From contig AP019702.1 of NCBI GenBank assembly GCA_006739055.1, positions 806,501-870,500 of the forward strand: a stretch of 64,000 nt of DNA, in the 5' to 3' direction. The translations under genes were made by a program, and so were the position numbers. Every line of letters starts with the position of its first letter. Within the stretch, counting starts at the first letter, position 1. Positions 33,870 through 42,819 of this stretch are shown here, in pieces. The notes under the pieces are model-generated. The model did no database searches and had not been told where the DNA came from. It saw only the letters and a list, made by a program, of their open reading frames with translations. This DNA comes from Allostella vacuolata (lineage in GTDB: Bacteria; Pseudomonadota; Alphaproteobacteria; ATCC43930; Allostellaceae).

Positions 33870-34586
33870 CTACTCGCGCCGTCCGCCGAAGAGCTGGAGG
33901 AGAAGCACGAACAGGTTGATGAAGTCGAGATAGAGCGTGACCGCGCCCATCACCGCCTTCTTGCCCATCGTGTCGCCGTCGTCGGTCTCCAGGTACACTT
34001 CCTTGATGCGCTGGGTGTCGTAGGCGGTGAGGCCGACGAACAGCAGCACGCCGATCACCGAGATCGCGAACTGCAGCGCGGTCGAGCCCAGGAAGATATT
34101 GACGATGCTGGCCAGGATGATGCCGATCAGCCCCATCATCAGGAACGAGCCGAAGCGCGACAGGTCGGACTTCGTCGTGTAGCCGTAGAGGCTCATGGCG
34201 GCGAAGGTGCCGGCGGTGATGAAGAACACCCGGGCGATGCTGGCGCCCGTGTAGCGCAGGAAGATGTAGCTGAGCGACAGGCCCATCAGCACCGAGAACA
34301 CCCAGAAGGTCGCCTGGGCGGTGAAGAACGACATCTGCTGGATGCGGAAGCTGAGGAAGAACACGGCCGCCAGCGGCGCCAGCATGACGACCCAGACCAG
34401 CGGGGTCTGGGCGATCGAGGCGTAGAAGCCGGTGCTCGCGCCCAGATAGGCGACGATGCCGGTCAGCGCCAGGCCGGATGCCATGTAGTTGTAGACCTGG
34501 AGCATGTATTGCCGCAGGCCGACGTCAATCTGCGCAGCCTCCGCCTGGGCGCGCGTCATGTACCGTCTGTCTTGCCCGTATGCCAT
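33870..34586 (-). CDS. Bax inhibitor-1/YccA family membrane protein
   Basis: A 238-residue protein with about seven membrane helices. Family marks are the central FVGLTAYDTQRIKEVY (conserved Asp pair of the Ca2+/pH sensor) and the C-terminal LYLDFINLFVLLLQLFGGRRE. Members are Ca2+-leak channels or regulators of membrane protein turnover by FtsH. ATG 34586 is fixed by GGAGG 7 bases upstream; a longer frame to 34655 lacks a ribosome site. It is a single-gene unit with its own terminator. Confidence 0.93.
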   Translation of the reverse strand: MAYGQDRRYMTRAQAEAAQIDVGLRQYMLQVYNYMASGLALTGIVAYLGASTGFYASIAQTPLVWVVMLAPLAAVFFLSFRIQQMSFFTAQATFWVFSVLMGLSLSYIFLRYTGASIARVFFITAGTFAAMSLYGYTTKSDLSRFGSFLMMGLIGIILASIVNIFLGSTALQFAISVIGVLLFVGLTAYDTQRIKEVYLETDDGDTMGKKAVMGAVTLYLDFINLFVLLLQLFGGRRE

Positions 34587-34717
34587 CGAATGCCTCCGTT
34601 GTCCGGCGAAGATCTCTCCCGGATGCAAATATAAGGAAAGCCGCGGGGCGATCAATGCGTGCGTGCGGCGCCCGCATCAAACCTTGCCGCGATTTCACCA
34701 GGCCGGGGCCGGGGCGC

Positions 34718-37216
34718 CTAGGGATTGCGCAACAGCGGCGCTGCCTTGCGGCCGAGGGCCCGCCAGGTGCCGGCGAAGCCCATCGCCAGCGTCACCAGCA
34801 CCGCCACCGCGGCGGTCACCAGGACCGGCCCCGGCAGGAAGACCCAGGGCGCGCGCATGACCCCGGTCAGGATGAACCAGCCCGCCAGCGTGCCGAAGGC
34901 GGCCGCGATCACCGCCGTCGCCAGGCCGAGCAGCCCATACTCCGTCAGGTAGGCGGCGAAGATGTGGCGGCGGGTGGCGCCCAGCACCTTCAGCACCACC
35001 GCGTCGCGCACCCGGCGCTGATGGCCGGCGGCAAAGGCGCCGGCCAGGACCAGCAGGCCGGCCGCCAGCGTGACCGCCGCCGTCGCCCGGGTGGCCGCCG
35101 CGATGTCGCCCAGCACCCCGGCCACCGCATCCAGCGCGTCGCGCACCCGGATCGCCGAGACGTTGACGAAGCGGTCGGTGACGGCGGTCAGCAGGGCGTT
35201 CTCCTGCTCCGGCGTCACCCGGGCGGTGGCGAGGTGGGTCTGCGGGGCGCCCTCCAGCGTGCCGGGCGCGAACAGGATGGTGAAGTTGATGGCGAGGCTG
35301 GTCCAGCGGATGCGCCGCAGGTTGGCGATCCGCGCCGTCACCTCGCGGCCCAGCACGTTGACCGTCAGCGTGTCGCCGACGCCGAGGCCGAGGCCCTTGG
35401 CCACCTCGGCGTCGAACGAGATCAGCGGCTCGCCGCGATAGTCGGCCGGCCACCATTGCCCGGCCACGATCTCCGACCCTTCCGGCGGGGTGGCGGCGTA
35501 GGTCAGGCCGCGCTCGTTGCGCAGCGCCCATTCGGCCTCCGGCGCCACGGTCGCCTGGTCGATCGGCACGCCGTTGATGCGGGTGATGCGGCCGCGCAGC
35601 GACGGCACCCGGGCATGGCGGGAAACGCCCGGGTGGCCGTCGACCAGGGCGTCGAAGGCGGCCGCCTGGTCGGCCTGGATGTCGATGAAGAAGAAGGTCG
35701 GGGCGGCCGCCGGCAGGGCTTCGGTCACCTGGCGCTCCATGTTGGCCTGGACCAGTGCTACCGCGACCAGGGTCGACAGGCCGAGGCCGAGCGACAGCAC
35801 CACGGAAGGGGCCGGCGAGCCGGGGCGGTGGATGTTGGCGAGCGCCAGCCGCAGCGCCGGGCGGCGGGGATGGGGCATCAGGCGGGCGAGCCGCATCACC
35901 ACCCAGGCGGCCGAGCGGAACAGGACCAGGGCGCCGGTGACGCCGACCACGTACCAGATCGCCAGGCGGCGGTCGGGCGCGTTCCACACCGCCAGCAGCG
36001 CCAGCCCGATCGCGGCGGCCGCGGTCCCGCCCACGAGCAGCCGCCCGGGGCGGATGCCGGACGGCTGCACGGAATCGCGGAAGAGGCGGGCGGCCGGGAT
36101 CGCCCGCGTCCGGCCGAGCGGCCACAGCGCGAAGGCGAGCGTGGTCAGCAGGCCGAAGGCGGCGGCCGCGGCCAGCGGCCCCGGATAGATGCCGATGCGC
36201 GCCTCGACCGGCAGCTGGTCGCCGACGGCCGCGGCCAGGGCCCAGGGCAGGGCGGCCCCGGCCGCCAGGCCGATGGCGATGCCGACCGCGGCCATCGCCG
36301 CCACCTGCAGGAAATAGGCGGCGAGCACGGTGCCGCCCGGCGCGCCCAGGCACTTCAGGATGGCGATGGTCGACTGCTTGCGTTCCAGGAACGCCTCGAC
36401 CGCGTTGGCGATGCCGACCCCGCCGACCAGCAGCGCGGTCAGGCCGACCAGGGTCAGGTAGAGGCGCAGCCGGTCGATGAAGGAGACGAGGCCGGGGGCG
36501 GCGTTGGCGACGGTGCGCACCCGCCAGCCGGCATCCGGGTGGCGCGCCTCCAGCCCGGCCGCCACCGCCTGGGCATCGCTGCCGGCCGGCAGCGCCAGGC
36601 GATAGCGCCAGGCGACCAGGCTGCCCGGCTGGACCAGGCCGGTCGCCGCCAGGTCGCCCATCCGGATCAGCGCGGGCGGGCCGAGCGTGATGGCGCTGGT
36701 GCCGCGGTCGGGCTCGCGCAGGATGGCGCCGCGGACGACGAAGTCGGCCTCGCCGATGCGCACGGTGTCGCCCGGCGCGATCCGCAGGCGGGCGAGCAGG
36801 CCGGAATCGAGCAGGACGCCGCGGCCGGGCGCCTGCAGCGCCGCGAGCCCGGCGGGCGGGGCGGTCTCGACCGCGCCCACCAGGGGGTGGCGGTCGTCGA
36901 CGGCCTTCAGCTCGACCAGCGTGCGCCGGTCGCCGGCGCGCGCCATCGCCCGCATCTCCGCCACCTCCGACAGCTGGCCGAGCCGGGCCAGCTCGGCCCG
37001 GGTGGCGTCGTCGACCGGGCGGTGGATGAGGCGGATCTCGATGTCGCCGCCCAGCAGGCGGCGGGCGTCCGCGTCGAGGCCGGCGACGACGGCGGCGGCG
37101 AACGAGCCGACCGCGGCGATCGCCGCCACCCCCAGCGCCAGGCAGGCGACGAACAGGCGGAAGCCGGCGATGCCGGTGCGCAGCTCGCGCCGGGCGACGG
37201 TCAGGGCGAAGCGCAT
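34718..37216 (-). CDS. ABC transporter permease, FtsX-like (YbbP type)
   Basis: An 832-residue inner membrane protein with two FtsX-type four-helix modules. It starts MRFALTVARRELRTGIAGFR with a helix, then a large periplasmic domain, helices around residues 250-370 (LTLVGLTALLVGGVGIANAV), a central pair, a second periplasmic domain and a final helix set ending ALGRKAAPLLRNP. This is the YbbP/LolE-related layout for exporting or extracting hydrophobic molecules, with an adjacent ATPase. Its start lies 4 bp after that ATPase stop. The substrate is unknown. Confidence 0.9.
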   Translation of the reverse strand: MRFALTVARRELRTGIAGFRLFVACLALGVAAIAAVGSFAAAVVAGLDADARRLLGGDIEIRLIHRPVDDATRAELARLGQLSEVAEMRAMARAGDRRTLVELKAVDDRHPLVGAVETAPPAGLAALQAPGRGVLLDSGLLARLRIAPGDTVRIGEADFVVRGAILREPDRGTSAITLGPPALIRMGDLAATGLVQPGSLVAWRYRLALPAGSDAQAVAAGLEARHPDAGWRVRTVANAAPGLVSFIDRLRLYLTLVGLTALLVGGVGIANAVEAFLERKQSTIAILKCLGAPGGTVLAAYFLQVAAMAAVGIAIGLAAGAALPWALAAAVGDQLPVEARIGIYPGPLAAAAAFGLLTTLAFALWPLGRTRAIPAARLFRDSVQPSGIRPGRLLVGGTAAAAIGLALLAVWNAPDRRLAIWYVVGVTGALVLFRSAAWVVMRLARLMPHPRRPALRLALANIHRPGSPAPSVVLSLGLGLSTLVAVALVQANMERQVTEALPAAAPTFFFIDIQADQAAAFDALVDGHPGVSRHARVPSLRGRITRINGVPIDQATVAPEAEWALRNERGLTYAATPPEGSEIVAGQWWPADYRGEPLISFDAEVAKGLGLGVGDTLTVNVLGREVTARIANLRRIRWTSLAINFTILFAPGTLEGAPQTHLATARVTPEQENALLTAVTDRFVNVSAIRVRDALDAVAGVLGDIAAATRATAAVTLAAGLLVLAGAFAAGHQRRVRDAVVLKVLGATRRHIFAAYLTEYGLLGLATAVIAAAFGTLAGWFILTGVMRAPWVFLPGPVLVTAAVAVLVTLAMGFAGTWRALGRKAAPLLRNP

Positions 37217-37220
37217 GGCG

Positions 37221-37934
37221 TCAGCCGGCGGCGCGCAGCGCGGGGCGGGTGTCGTCGGCGGCGATCCGCCCGTCCGCCAGCCGGATGACGCGGTCGGTGC
37301 GGCCGGCCAGGGCCGGGTCGTGGGTGATGAGGATGAGGGTGGTGCCATGGTGCCGCCGCAGGCCGAACATCAGCTCGATCACCTGCTCGCCGGTCGCGCC
37401 GTCGAGGTTGCCGGTCGGCTCGTCCGCCAGCAGCAGCCGCGGGCCGGTGGCAAACGCCCGCGCCAGCGCCACGCGCTGCTGCTCGCCGCCGGACAGCTGC
37501 CCCGGATAGTGGTCGAGCCGGTGGCCCAGGCCGACCGCCGCCAGCCCCTCCCGGGCCCGGTCGAAGGCGTCGCGGCGCCGCGCCAGCTCCAGCGGGATCG
37601 CCACGTTCTCCAGCGCCGACATGGTCTGGATCAGGTGGAAGGACTGGAAGACGATGCCGACATGGTCGCGCCGGAAGCGCGCCAGCCCGTCCTCGTCGAG
37701 CGTGCCGAGGTCCACTCCGGCGACCTGGATGCGGCCCGCGGTCGGCCGTTCCAGGCCGGCCGTGACCATCAGCAGGGTCGACTTGCCGGACCCGGACGGG
37801 CCGATGATGCCGACCGTCTCGCCCTCGGCGATGGACAGGTCGATGCCGCGCAGGATGTTGACGATGCCGCCGGCGCTCGCCAGCTTCACCTCGACGGACG
37901 ACAGGGACACCAGCGGCGAAGGGGACGGCGACAT
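37221..37934 (-). CDS. ABC transporter ATP-binding protein (YbbA/LolD type)
   Basis: A 237-residue ATPase partner of the FtsX-like permease. Walker A is GPSGSGKSTLL, the Q-loop is GIVFQSFHLI, the signature is QLSGGEQQRVALARAF, Walker B is LLLADEPTGNLD and the switch His is in LILITHDPAL. The MacB/LolD group signature DEPTGNLD is intact. ATG 37934 gives the family length. Its 5' end faces the divergent tesA only about 40 bp away, so promoters of both must overlap the coding ends. Confidence 0.93.
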   Translation of the reverse strand: MSPSPSPLVSLSSVEVKLASAGGIVNILRGIDLSIAEGETVGIIGPSGSGKSTLLMVTAGLERPTAGRIQVAGVDLGTLDEDGLARFRRDHVGIVFQSFHLIQTMSALENVAIPLELARRRDAFDRAREGLAAVGLGHRLDHYPGQLSGGEQQRVALARAFATGPRLLLADEPTGNLDGATGEQVIELMFGLRRHHGTTLILITHDPALAGRTDRVIRLADGRIAADDTRPALRAAG

Positions 37935-37974
37935 GGACCAGCCGGAAACGGTGGAGGGGACGGGCGGCGGAGGG

Positions 37975-38661
37975 ATGGGCGGCAGCATCGCGTCCGGCGC
38001 CGACCGGGTTCCGTCCCGCTCATATGGAGCAAACCGGCGGCGCTTCAACGCGGGCCTCCTGGCGGGGGTCCTGTTCCTGGCCGGCCTGGGGGCGGCGGCG
38101 GCCGAGCCTGTGAAGCTGCTGGCGCTGGGCGACAGCCTGACGGCGGGCTATGGCCTTCCTGCGTCGGAGGGGTTCGTGCCGCGGCTCGAGGCGGCGCTGC
38201 GCGCCCGCGGCCGTCAAATCTCGGTGATCAACGCGGGCGTGTCCGGGGATACCACGGCGGGCGGGCGGGCGCGGATCGACTGGGCGCTGGGCGACCGGCC
38301 CGATGCCGCCCTGGTCGCGCTCGGCGCCAACGACGCCCTGCGCGGGCTCGACCCGGCCGAGGCGGAACGCAACCTGGACGCGATCCTGGCCCGGCTGGGC
38401 AAGGTCGGGGTGCCGGCGCTGCTGGTGGGGATGATGGCGCCGCCCAACCTCGGGCGGGACTACGGCGCGGCCTTCGACGGGATCTATGCCCGCCTGGCCC
38501 GGCGGCACGGGGTGCCGCTCTACCCGTTCTTCCTGGACGGCGTCGCCGCGGACCCGGCGCTCAACCAGCCGGACGGCATCCACCCCAACGCCAGGGGGGT
38601 GGCGGTGATGGTGGAGCGCATCCTGCCGGCCGTGGAAAGACTTCTGGATCGCAAGAGCTAG
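37975..38661 (+). CDS. tesA: Periplasmic GDSL esterase/lysophospholipase (TesA)
   Basis: A 228-residue SGNH hydrolase. An Arg-rich n-region (YGANRRRF) and a hydrophobic segment ending GAAAAEP form a signal peptide, so it should be periplasmic. Catalytic blocks: LLALGDSLTAGYG (block I Ser), LGANDALRGLDP (block III Asn) and DGIHPNARG (block V Asp-His). It hydrolyses acyl thioesters and lysophospholipids in known members. The start is uncertain: ATG 37975 gives a workable leader, while 37933 is also in frame. Divergence from ybbAP matches the arrangement in E. coli. Confidence 0.9.
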   Translation: MGGSIASGADRVPSRSYGANRRRFNAGLLAGVLFLAGLGAAAAEPVKLLALGDSLTAGYGLPASEGFVPRLEAALRARGRQISVINAGVSGDTTAGGRARIDWALGDRPDAALVALGANDALRGLDPAEAERNLDAILARLGKVGVPALLVGMMAPPNLGRDYGAAFDGIYARLARRHGVPLYPFFLDGVAADPALNQPDGIHPNARGVAVMVERILPAVERLLDRKS

Positions 38662-38673
38662 AGGAAGCCGACG

Positions 38674-38778
38674 CTAGTTGGTGGCTGCGATCACGGTTGC
38701 CGTGATCATCATGACGGCGGCATTGGCGGCGACGATGAACAGGAAGTCCATGGTTCGTGCTCCGAGGGGTTTCTGCAT
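38674..38778 (-). CDS. Possible 34-residue single-span membrane peptide
   Basis: A short open frame coding MQKPLGARTMDFLFIVAANA followed by a hydrophobic remainder rich in Val, Met, Ile and Ala. The last 25 residues would form one membrane helix. AGGAGAGG lies 7 bases before the ATG (38793-38786), a very good ribosome site. Function is unknown. It stands alone between tesA and msrBA. A GGAAC-N16-GGTT sequence overlaps the ribosome site and would start RNA at about the ATG, so that match may be chance. Confidence 0.5.
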   Translation of the reverse strand: MQKPLGARTMDFLFIVAANAAVMMITATVIAATN

Positions 38779-39045
38779 CGGGAAACCTCTCCTGAGCGCG
38801 CCTGTTCCGCTGCGTCGCAAAAGTCACGAAATCGCCGCAAGCTGGCCCTTCGGTTGACGGTGGCGCACCGTTTCAACACAATCCGGCGAAGAAATTGGGC
38901 AGTTGCGGGGCGCCGGAGCATCGGACGCGCGGGCAGTGTGTGCGTCGGTGGCCGGATCACAGGTGATGACGAGGCGGTGACCGGGCATGGGCGGCGGGGG
39001 GCCGAGCGCCTACATTACGGTCCTGTCAGATTTGGGAGGTTCCCG

Positions 39046-39981
39046 ATGAGCCTGGGCAAGCTGTTCGGCCGATCCCACGGGGCGCCGGCGAGTGCCTACC
39101 CCGTGGCCAAGAGCGAGGAGCAGTGGCGCTGCGACCTGCCGCCGGAGGCGTTCCACGTCCTGCGCGAGCACGGCACCGAGCGCGCCTTCACCAGCCCGCT
39201 CAACAAGGAGAAGCGCAAGGGAACGTTCGTGTGCGCCGCCTGCGGCCAGCCGCTGTTCGATTCCGCGACCAAGTTCGAGAGCGGGACCGGCTGGCCCAGC
39301 TTCTGGCAGCCGATCGACGGCGCCGTCGGCTCGACCATCGACCGCTCCTTCTTCATGACCCGGACCGAGATCCACTGCTCGAACTGCGGCGGCCATCTGG
39401 GGCATGCCTTCGACGACGGCCCGCCGCCGACCGGGATGCGCTACTGCATGAACGGGGCGGCGATGGCGTTCGAGCCGGCCGAGGCCGGCCGCGATGCGGC
39501 GACCGCACCCGGGCGCGCCGTCGCCACCTTCGGCGCCGGCTGCTTCTGGGGCGTCGAGCAGGCCTTCCGGGAGGTCGACGGGGTGCTGGAGACGGCGGTC
39601 GGCTATGCCGGCGGCCGGGTCGCCAGCCCGACCTACGAGCAGGTCTGCGGCGACGACACCGGCCATGCCGAGGTCGTCCAGGTGGCCTATGACCCGTCCC
39701 GGGTCGGCTACGAGGAGCTGCTCGACCTCTTCTTCGCGCTCCACGACCCGACCCAGAAGGACCGCCAGGGCGCCGATGTCGGCAGCCAGTACCGTTCGGT
39801 GGTGTTCGTCGAGACCGATGCCGAGCGGGCGGCGGCCGAGGCGGCGGTGGCGCGGCACCAGGCCCGGTTCCGGCGCCCGATCGTGACGGAGATCGCCGCG
39901 GCACGGCCGTTCTGGAAGGCCGAGGACTACCACCAGCAGTACCTGGAGAAGCGCGGCATGGCCCCCTGTCACATCCGGTGA
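39046..39981 (+). CDS. msrBA: Fused methionine sulfoxide reductase MsrB-MsrA
   Basis: A 311-residue bifunctional repair enzyme. The N-terminal MsrB domain (about residues 20-145) has both zinc pairs (CAACGQ and CSNCGGH), GTGWPSFWQPID and the catalytic Cys in MRYCMNGAAMAF. The C-terminal MsrA domain (about 158-311) has the catalytic Cys in GAGCFWGVEQAF, GYAGGRVASPTYEQVC and GHAEVVQVAYDP. It reduces both R- and S-methionine sulfoxide. No signal peptide is seen, so it is probably cytoplasmic. ATG 39046 has GGGAGG 6 bases before it. The B-then-A domain order is the less common arrangement. Confidence 0.95.
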   Translation: MSLGKLFGRSHGAPASAYPVAKSEEQWRCDLPPEAFHVLREHGTERAFTSPLNKEKRKGTFVCAACGQPLFDSATKFESGTGWPSFWQPIDGAVGSTIDRSFFMTRTEIHCSNCGGHLGHAFDDGPPPTGMRYCMNGAAMAFEPAEAGRDAATAPGRAVATFGAGCFWGVEQAFREVDGVLETAVGYAGGRVASPTYEQVCGDDTGHAEVVQVAYDPSRVGYEELLDLFFALHDPTQKDRQGADVGSQYRSVVFVETDAERAAAEAAVARHQARFRRPIVTEIAAARPFWKAEDYHQQYLEKRGMAPCHIR

Positions 39982-40334
39982 GCGGAAGACGGCGCACCGC
40001 CGGGCCCCCCGCAGAGGCGCCCGCCGCGAAGGAAGAGGAAGCAGGGGCCGCGCTCGGCCCCTGTCCCTTGTGCGACCGGCCGATGGTGGCGGGCCCGAGC
40101 GTGAGCCTGCATCATCTGGTGCCGCGGCGCTTCAAGGGGCGCGAGGCGGTGACCGTGCACCGCATCTGCCACGACAAGGTCCACGCGGTCCTCTCCGAGC
40201 GGGAGCTGCGCGACCGTTTCCACACCGTCGACCGCCTGCGCGAGCAGCCGGAGATCGCCGCCTTCCGCCAGTGGGTCGCCCGGAAGCCGCCGGAATTCGT
40301 CGACGGCCACCACACCGTCGACCGCCGCCGCTGA
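39978..40334 (+). CDS. Small HNH-type zinc protein
   Basis: A 118-residue protein whose GTG start overlaps the msrBA stop (GTGA). It has a zinc-binding CPLCDRPM and then SLHHLVPRRFKGREAVTVHRICHDKVHAV, which matches the His-His, spacer, Cys-His pattern of HNH endonuclease folds. The catalytic HH and the final His are present, so a nuclease is possible. The role is unknown, although coupling to a Msr gene and small size are seen in related genomes. The first 30 residues are low complexity. Confidence 0.75.
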   Translation: MSGRRRTAGPPAEAPAAKEEEAGAALGPCPLCDRPMVAGPSVSLHHLVPRRFKGREAVTVHRICHDKVHAVLSERELRDRFHTVDRLREQPEIAAFRQWVARKPPEFVDGHHTVDRRR

Positions 40335-40467
40335 ACGGCCGGGATCGCTCCGCGCGGCCAATTATCTGTTTCGCATCTGCAACCTTCCGTTCAAGATGGC
40401 GGGCAGTTGAACTGCGTGGCACGGCTGGCCGGGGGCGGCCGCCGAAGCCGAAAACTGGGGGACGGGG

Positions 40468-41010
40468 ATGTCCGCGCTCGCTGCCTTCATCCGGTGGGGC
40501 GAGGCGGTGAACTATCGGATCGGCGAATGGGTCAAGTGGCTGACGCTGGCCACCGTGCTCGTCTGCGCGACCGTGGTGTTCATCCGCTACGCCCTGCAAG
40601 CCGGGCTCATCTGGCTGCAGGATCTGTATGTCTGGATCCACGGCGCCGTGTTCATGCTCGGTGCCGGCTACACCTTCGTGGCCAACAAGCATGTCCGGGT
40701 CGACATCTACTACGCCGCGCTGCCGCCGCGCCGGCAGGCATGGCTCGACCTGTTCTCGACCATCATCTTCCTGTTCCCCTGGATCCTCGTGCTCGGCTGG
40801 TACGCCTGGCCCTATGTCGGCGCGTCGATCGACCTGCGCGAGCCGTCCTCCCAGGTGGGGGGCATGCCGGGCCTCTACGTCCTGAAGACGACCATCCTGG
40901 TCTTCTGCGTCCTGATGGGGCTCCAGGGCCTGGTGGTCATCGCGCGCAGCATCCTGACGATCGCCGGCCGCGGCGACCTGGTCCCCGAGCGCCCGGTGGC
41001 GGCGGAATGA
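40468..41010 (+). CDS. dctQ: TRAP transporter small permease (DctQ)
   Basis: A 180-residue, four-helix membrane subunit. WLQDLYVWIHGAVFMLGAGY and the following ANKHVRVDIYYAAL are hallmarks of DctQ (the D/E-HVRVD loop). It pairs with the DctM subunit encoded 40 bp downstream. The transporter uses ion gradients to take up organic acids captured by a DctP-type binding protein, a candidate for which lies 2.5 kb away on the other strand. Confidence 0.9.
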   Translation: MSALAAFIRWGEAVNYRIGEWVKWLTLATVLVCATVVFIRYALQAGLIWLQDLYVWIHGAVFMLGAGYTFVANKHVRVDIYYAALPPRRQAWLDLFSTIIFLFPWILVLGWYAWPYVGASIDLREPSSQVGGMPGLYVLKTTILVFCVLMGLQGLVVIARSILTIAGRGDLVPERPVAAE

Positions 41011-41050
41011 CGACGGCAACGCACCGGCCCGGCCGGAGGGTGGAATACCG

Positions 41051-42568
41051 ATGACCGACGGCCTGACCCTCGGCGACTGGCTCAGCATCCTGCTGTTCGC
41101 CTCCGTCATCGGCACGCTCCTGATCGGCTATCCGATCGCGATCACGCTGGCCGGCACCTCGCTGATCTTCGCCTGGATCGGGCACGGTTTCGGCGTCTTC
41201 GACTACAGCCTGCTGGGCGGCCTGCCCTCGCGCTACCTCGGATCGATGATCAACGAGGTGCTGGTGGCGGTGCCCCTGTTCATCTTCATGGGGCTGGTGC
41301 TGGAGCGATCGGGCATCGCCGAGATGCTGCTCACCACCATGGGGCAGCTGTTCGGCAAGCTGCGCGGCGGGCTCGCCTATTCGGTGGTCCTGGTCGGCGC
41401 CCTGCTGGCCGCCTCGACCGGCGTGGTCGGCGCCACCGTCGTGACCATGGGCCTGATCAGCCTGCCCGCCATGCTGCGCGCCGGCTACGACCCGAAGGTG
41501 GCGACGGGCACCATCTGCGCCTCGGCGACGCTGGCCCAGATCATCCCGCCCTCGACCGTGCTGATCTTCGTCGGCGACCTCCTGGCCGGCGTCAATCAGG
41601 CGGCGCAGCTGCGCATGGGAAACTTCTCGCCGGATCCGATCTCGGTCGGCGACCTCTTCGCGGGCGCCCTGCTGCCCGGCATCTTCCTGTGCGGCCTGTA
41701 TCTCCTGTGGATCATCTACAAGGCGGTGTTCCAGCCGGAGACGGTGCCGGCCCTGCAGATGACCGATGCCGAGCGCCGCGGCCTGCCGCGGCGGGTGGTG
41801 CTGGCCCTCATTCCGCCGCTGGGGCTGATCGTCGCCGTCCTCGGCAGCATCCTGGGAGGCATCGCCACGCCGACCGAATCCGCCTCGATCGGGGCGATCG
41901 GCGCGCTGGTCCTGGCCGGGCTCAACCGCCGGCTCAGCCTCGATACGCTGACCTACGCCGCGCGCAACACGATGGTGACGACCTCGATCATCTTCGTGAT
42001 CGTGCTGGCGGCCTCACTCTTCTCGCTGGTGTTCCGCGGGCTGGGCGGCGAGCACCTGGTCGAGGAGGCGCTGAAGAATGTCCCGGGCGGCGCGTTCGGC
42101 GCCATGCTGGCCGTGATGCTGGTCATGTTCGTCCTCGGCTTCTTCCTGGACACGTTCGAGATCATCCTGATCGTGCTGCCGATCTGCGGCCCGGCGCTGA
42201 TCATCCTCGGCCTCGACCCGGTGTGGATCGGGGTCATGATCGGCGTCAACCTGCAGACCAGCTTCCTGACCCCACCCTTCGGCTTCACCCTCTTCTACAT
42301 GCGCGGCATCGCTCCCGCCTCGGTCCGGACCGGGCAGATCTGGCATGGCGCCATTCCCTTCGTCGCCCTGCAGGTCTTCGCGCTCTGCATCCTGTGGGCG
42401 TTCCCGCCGCTGGCGACCTGGCTGCCGAACCAGATCTTCCAGCAGGCGCAGGTATCGGCCCCGGCGTCGCGCGGCGCGGGCGGGATCGACAGCCTGATCG
42501 ACAGTTCGATGCAGGAGGGCGAGGAGAACGACGAGTCCTCCGACCCCTACGCCACGCCGAAGCAATGA
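41051..42568 (+). CDS. dctM: TRAP transporter large permease (DctM)
   Basis: A 505-residue polytopic transporter subunit. Conserved blocks include FIFMGLVLERSGIAEMLL, AASTGVVGATVVTMGLISLP, CASATLAQIIPPSTVLIF, GIATPTESASIGAIGAL and LQTSFLTPPFGFTLFYMRG. It forms the transport core with DctQ. The C-terminal about 50 residues (SRGAGGIDSLIDSSMQEGEE and on) form an acidic soluble tail beyond the usual end. Length without it fits the family. Confidence 0.93.
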   Translation: MTDGLTLGDWLSILLFASVIGTLLIGYPIAITLAGTSLIFAWIGHGFGVFDYSLLGGLPSRYLGSMINEVLVAVPLFIFMGLVLERSGIAEMLLTTMGQLFGKLRGGLAYSVVLVGALLAASTGVVGATVVTMGLISLPAMLRAGYDPKVATGTICASATLAQIIPPSTVLIFVGDLLAGVNQAAQLRMGNFSPDPISVGDLFAGALLPGIFLCGLYLLWIIYKAVFQPETVPALQMTDAERRGLPRRVVLALIPPLGLIVAVLGSILGGIATPTESASIGAIGALVLAGLNRRLSLDTLTYAARNTMVTTSIIFVIVLAASLFSLVFRGLGGEHLVEEALKNVPGGAFGAMLAVMLVMFVLGFFLDTFEIILIVLPICGPALIILGLDPVWIGVMIGVNLQTSFLTPPFGFTLFYMRGIAPASVRTGQIWHGAIPFVALQVFALCILWAFPPLATWLPNQIFQQAQVSAPASRGAGGIDSLIDSSMQEGEENDESSDPYATPKQ

Positions 42569-42611
42569 GAACCCCCCGCACCCCAGCCGCGCGACGGGAA
42601 AGGTAGGATCC

Positions 42612-42815
42612 ATGGAGACGACCCTGGGCGGCATCCTGCTCGTCGCCTATCTGCTGGCGATCCCGCTGATGCTGAAGGTCATCTCGCGCCCCGGGCGGCC
42701 CGGGCCGCTGAAGCGATCGGGGCACATCGAGGCGGTGATGCTGCTGCACATCGCCACCCTGCTGACGGGGGTGGTGCTGGTGCTCCTCGGCCTCGGGGTC
42801 GGCGAGGGGACCTGA
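42612..42815 (+). CDS. Small two-helix membrane protein
   Basis: A 67-residue protein with helices at about residues 6-24 (GGILLVAYLLAIPLMLKVI) and 43-62 (LLHIATLLTGVVLVLLGLGV) joined by a basic loop. It follows dctM by 43 bp with AGGTAGG as ribosome site, so it is probably the last gene of the TRAP operon. I do not recognise a family. An accessory or assembly role with DctQM is plausible from position only. Confidence 0.6.
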   Translation: METTLGGILLVAYLLAIPLMLKVISRPGRPGPLKRSGHIEAVMLLHIATLLTGVVLVLLGLGVGEGT

Positions 42816-42819
42816 TCCC

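Noticed and set aside
38784-38808. GGAAC-N16-GGTT on the minus strand upstream of the 34-residue peptide
   Set aside because: It would place the RNA start at the ATG and remove a very strong ribosome site, so I did not list it as a promoter.
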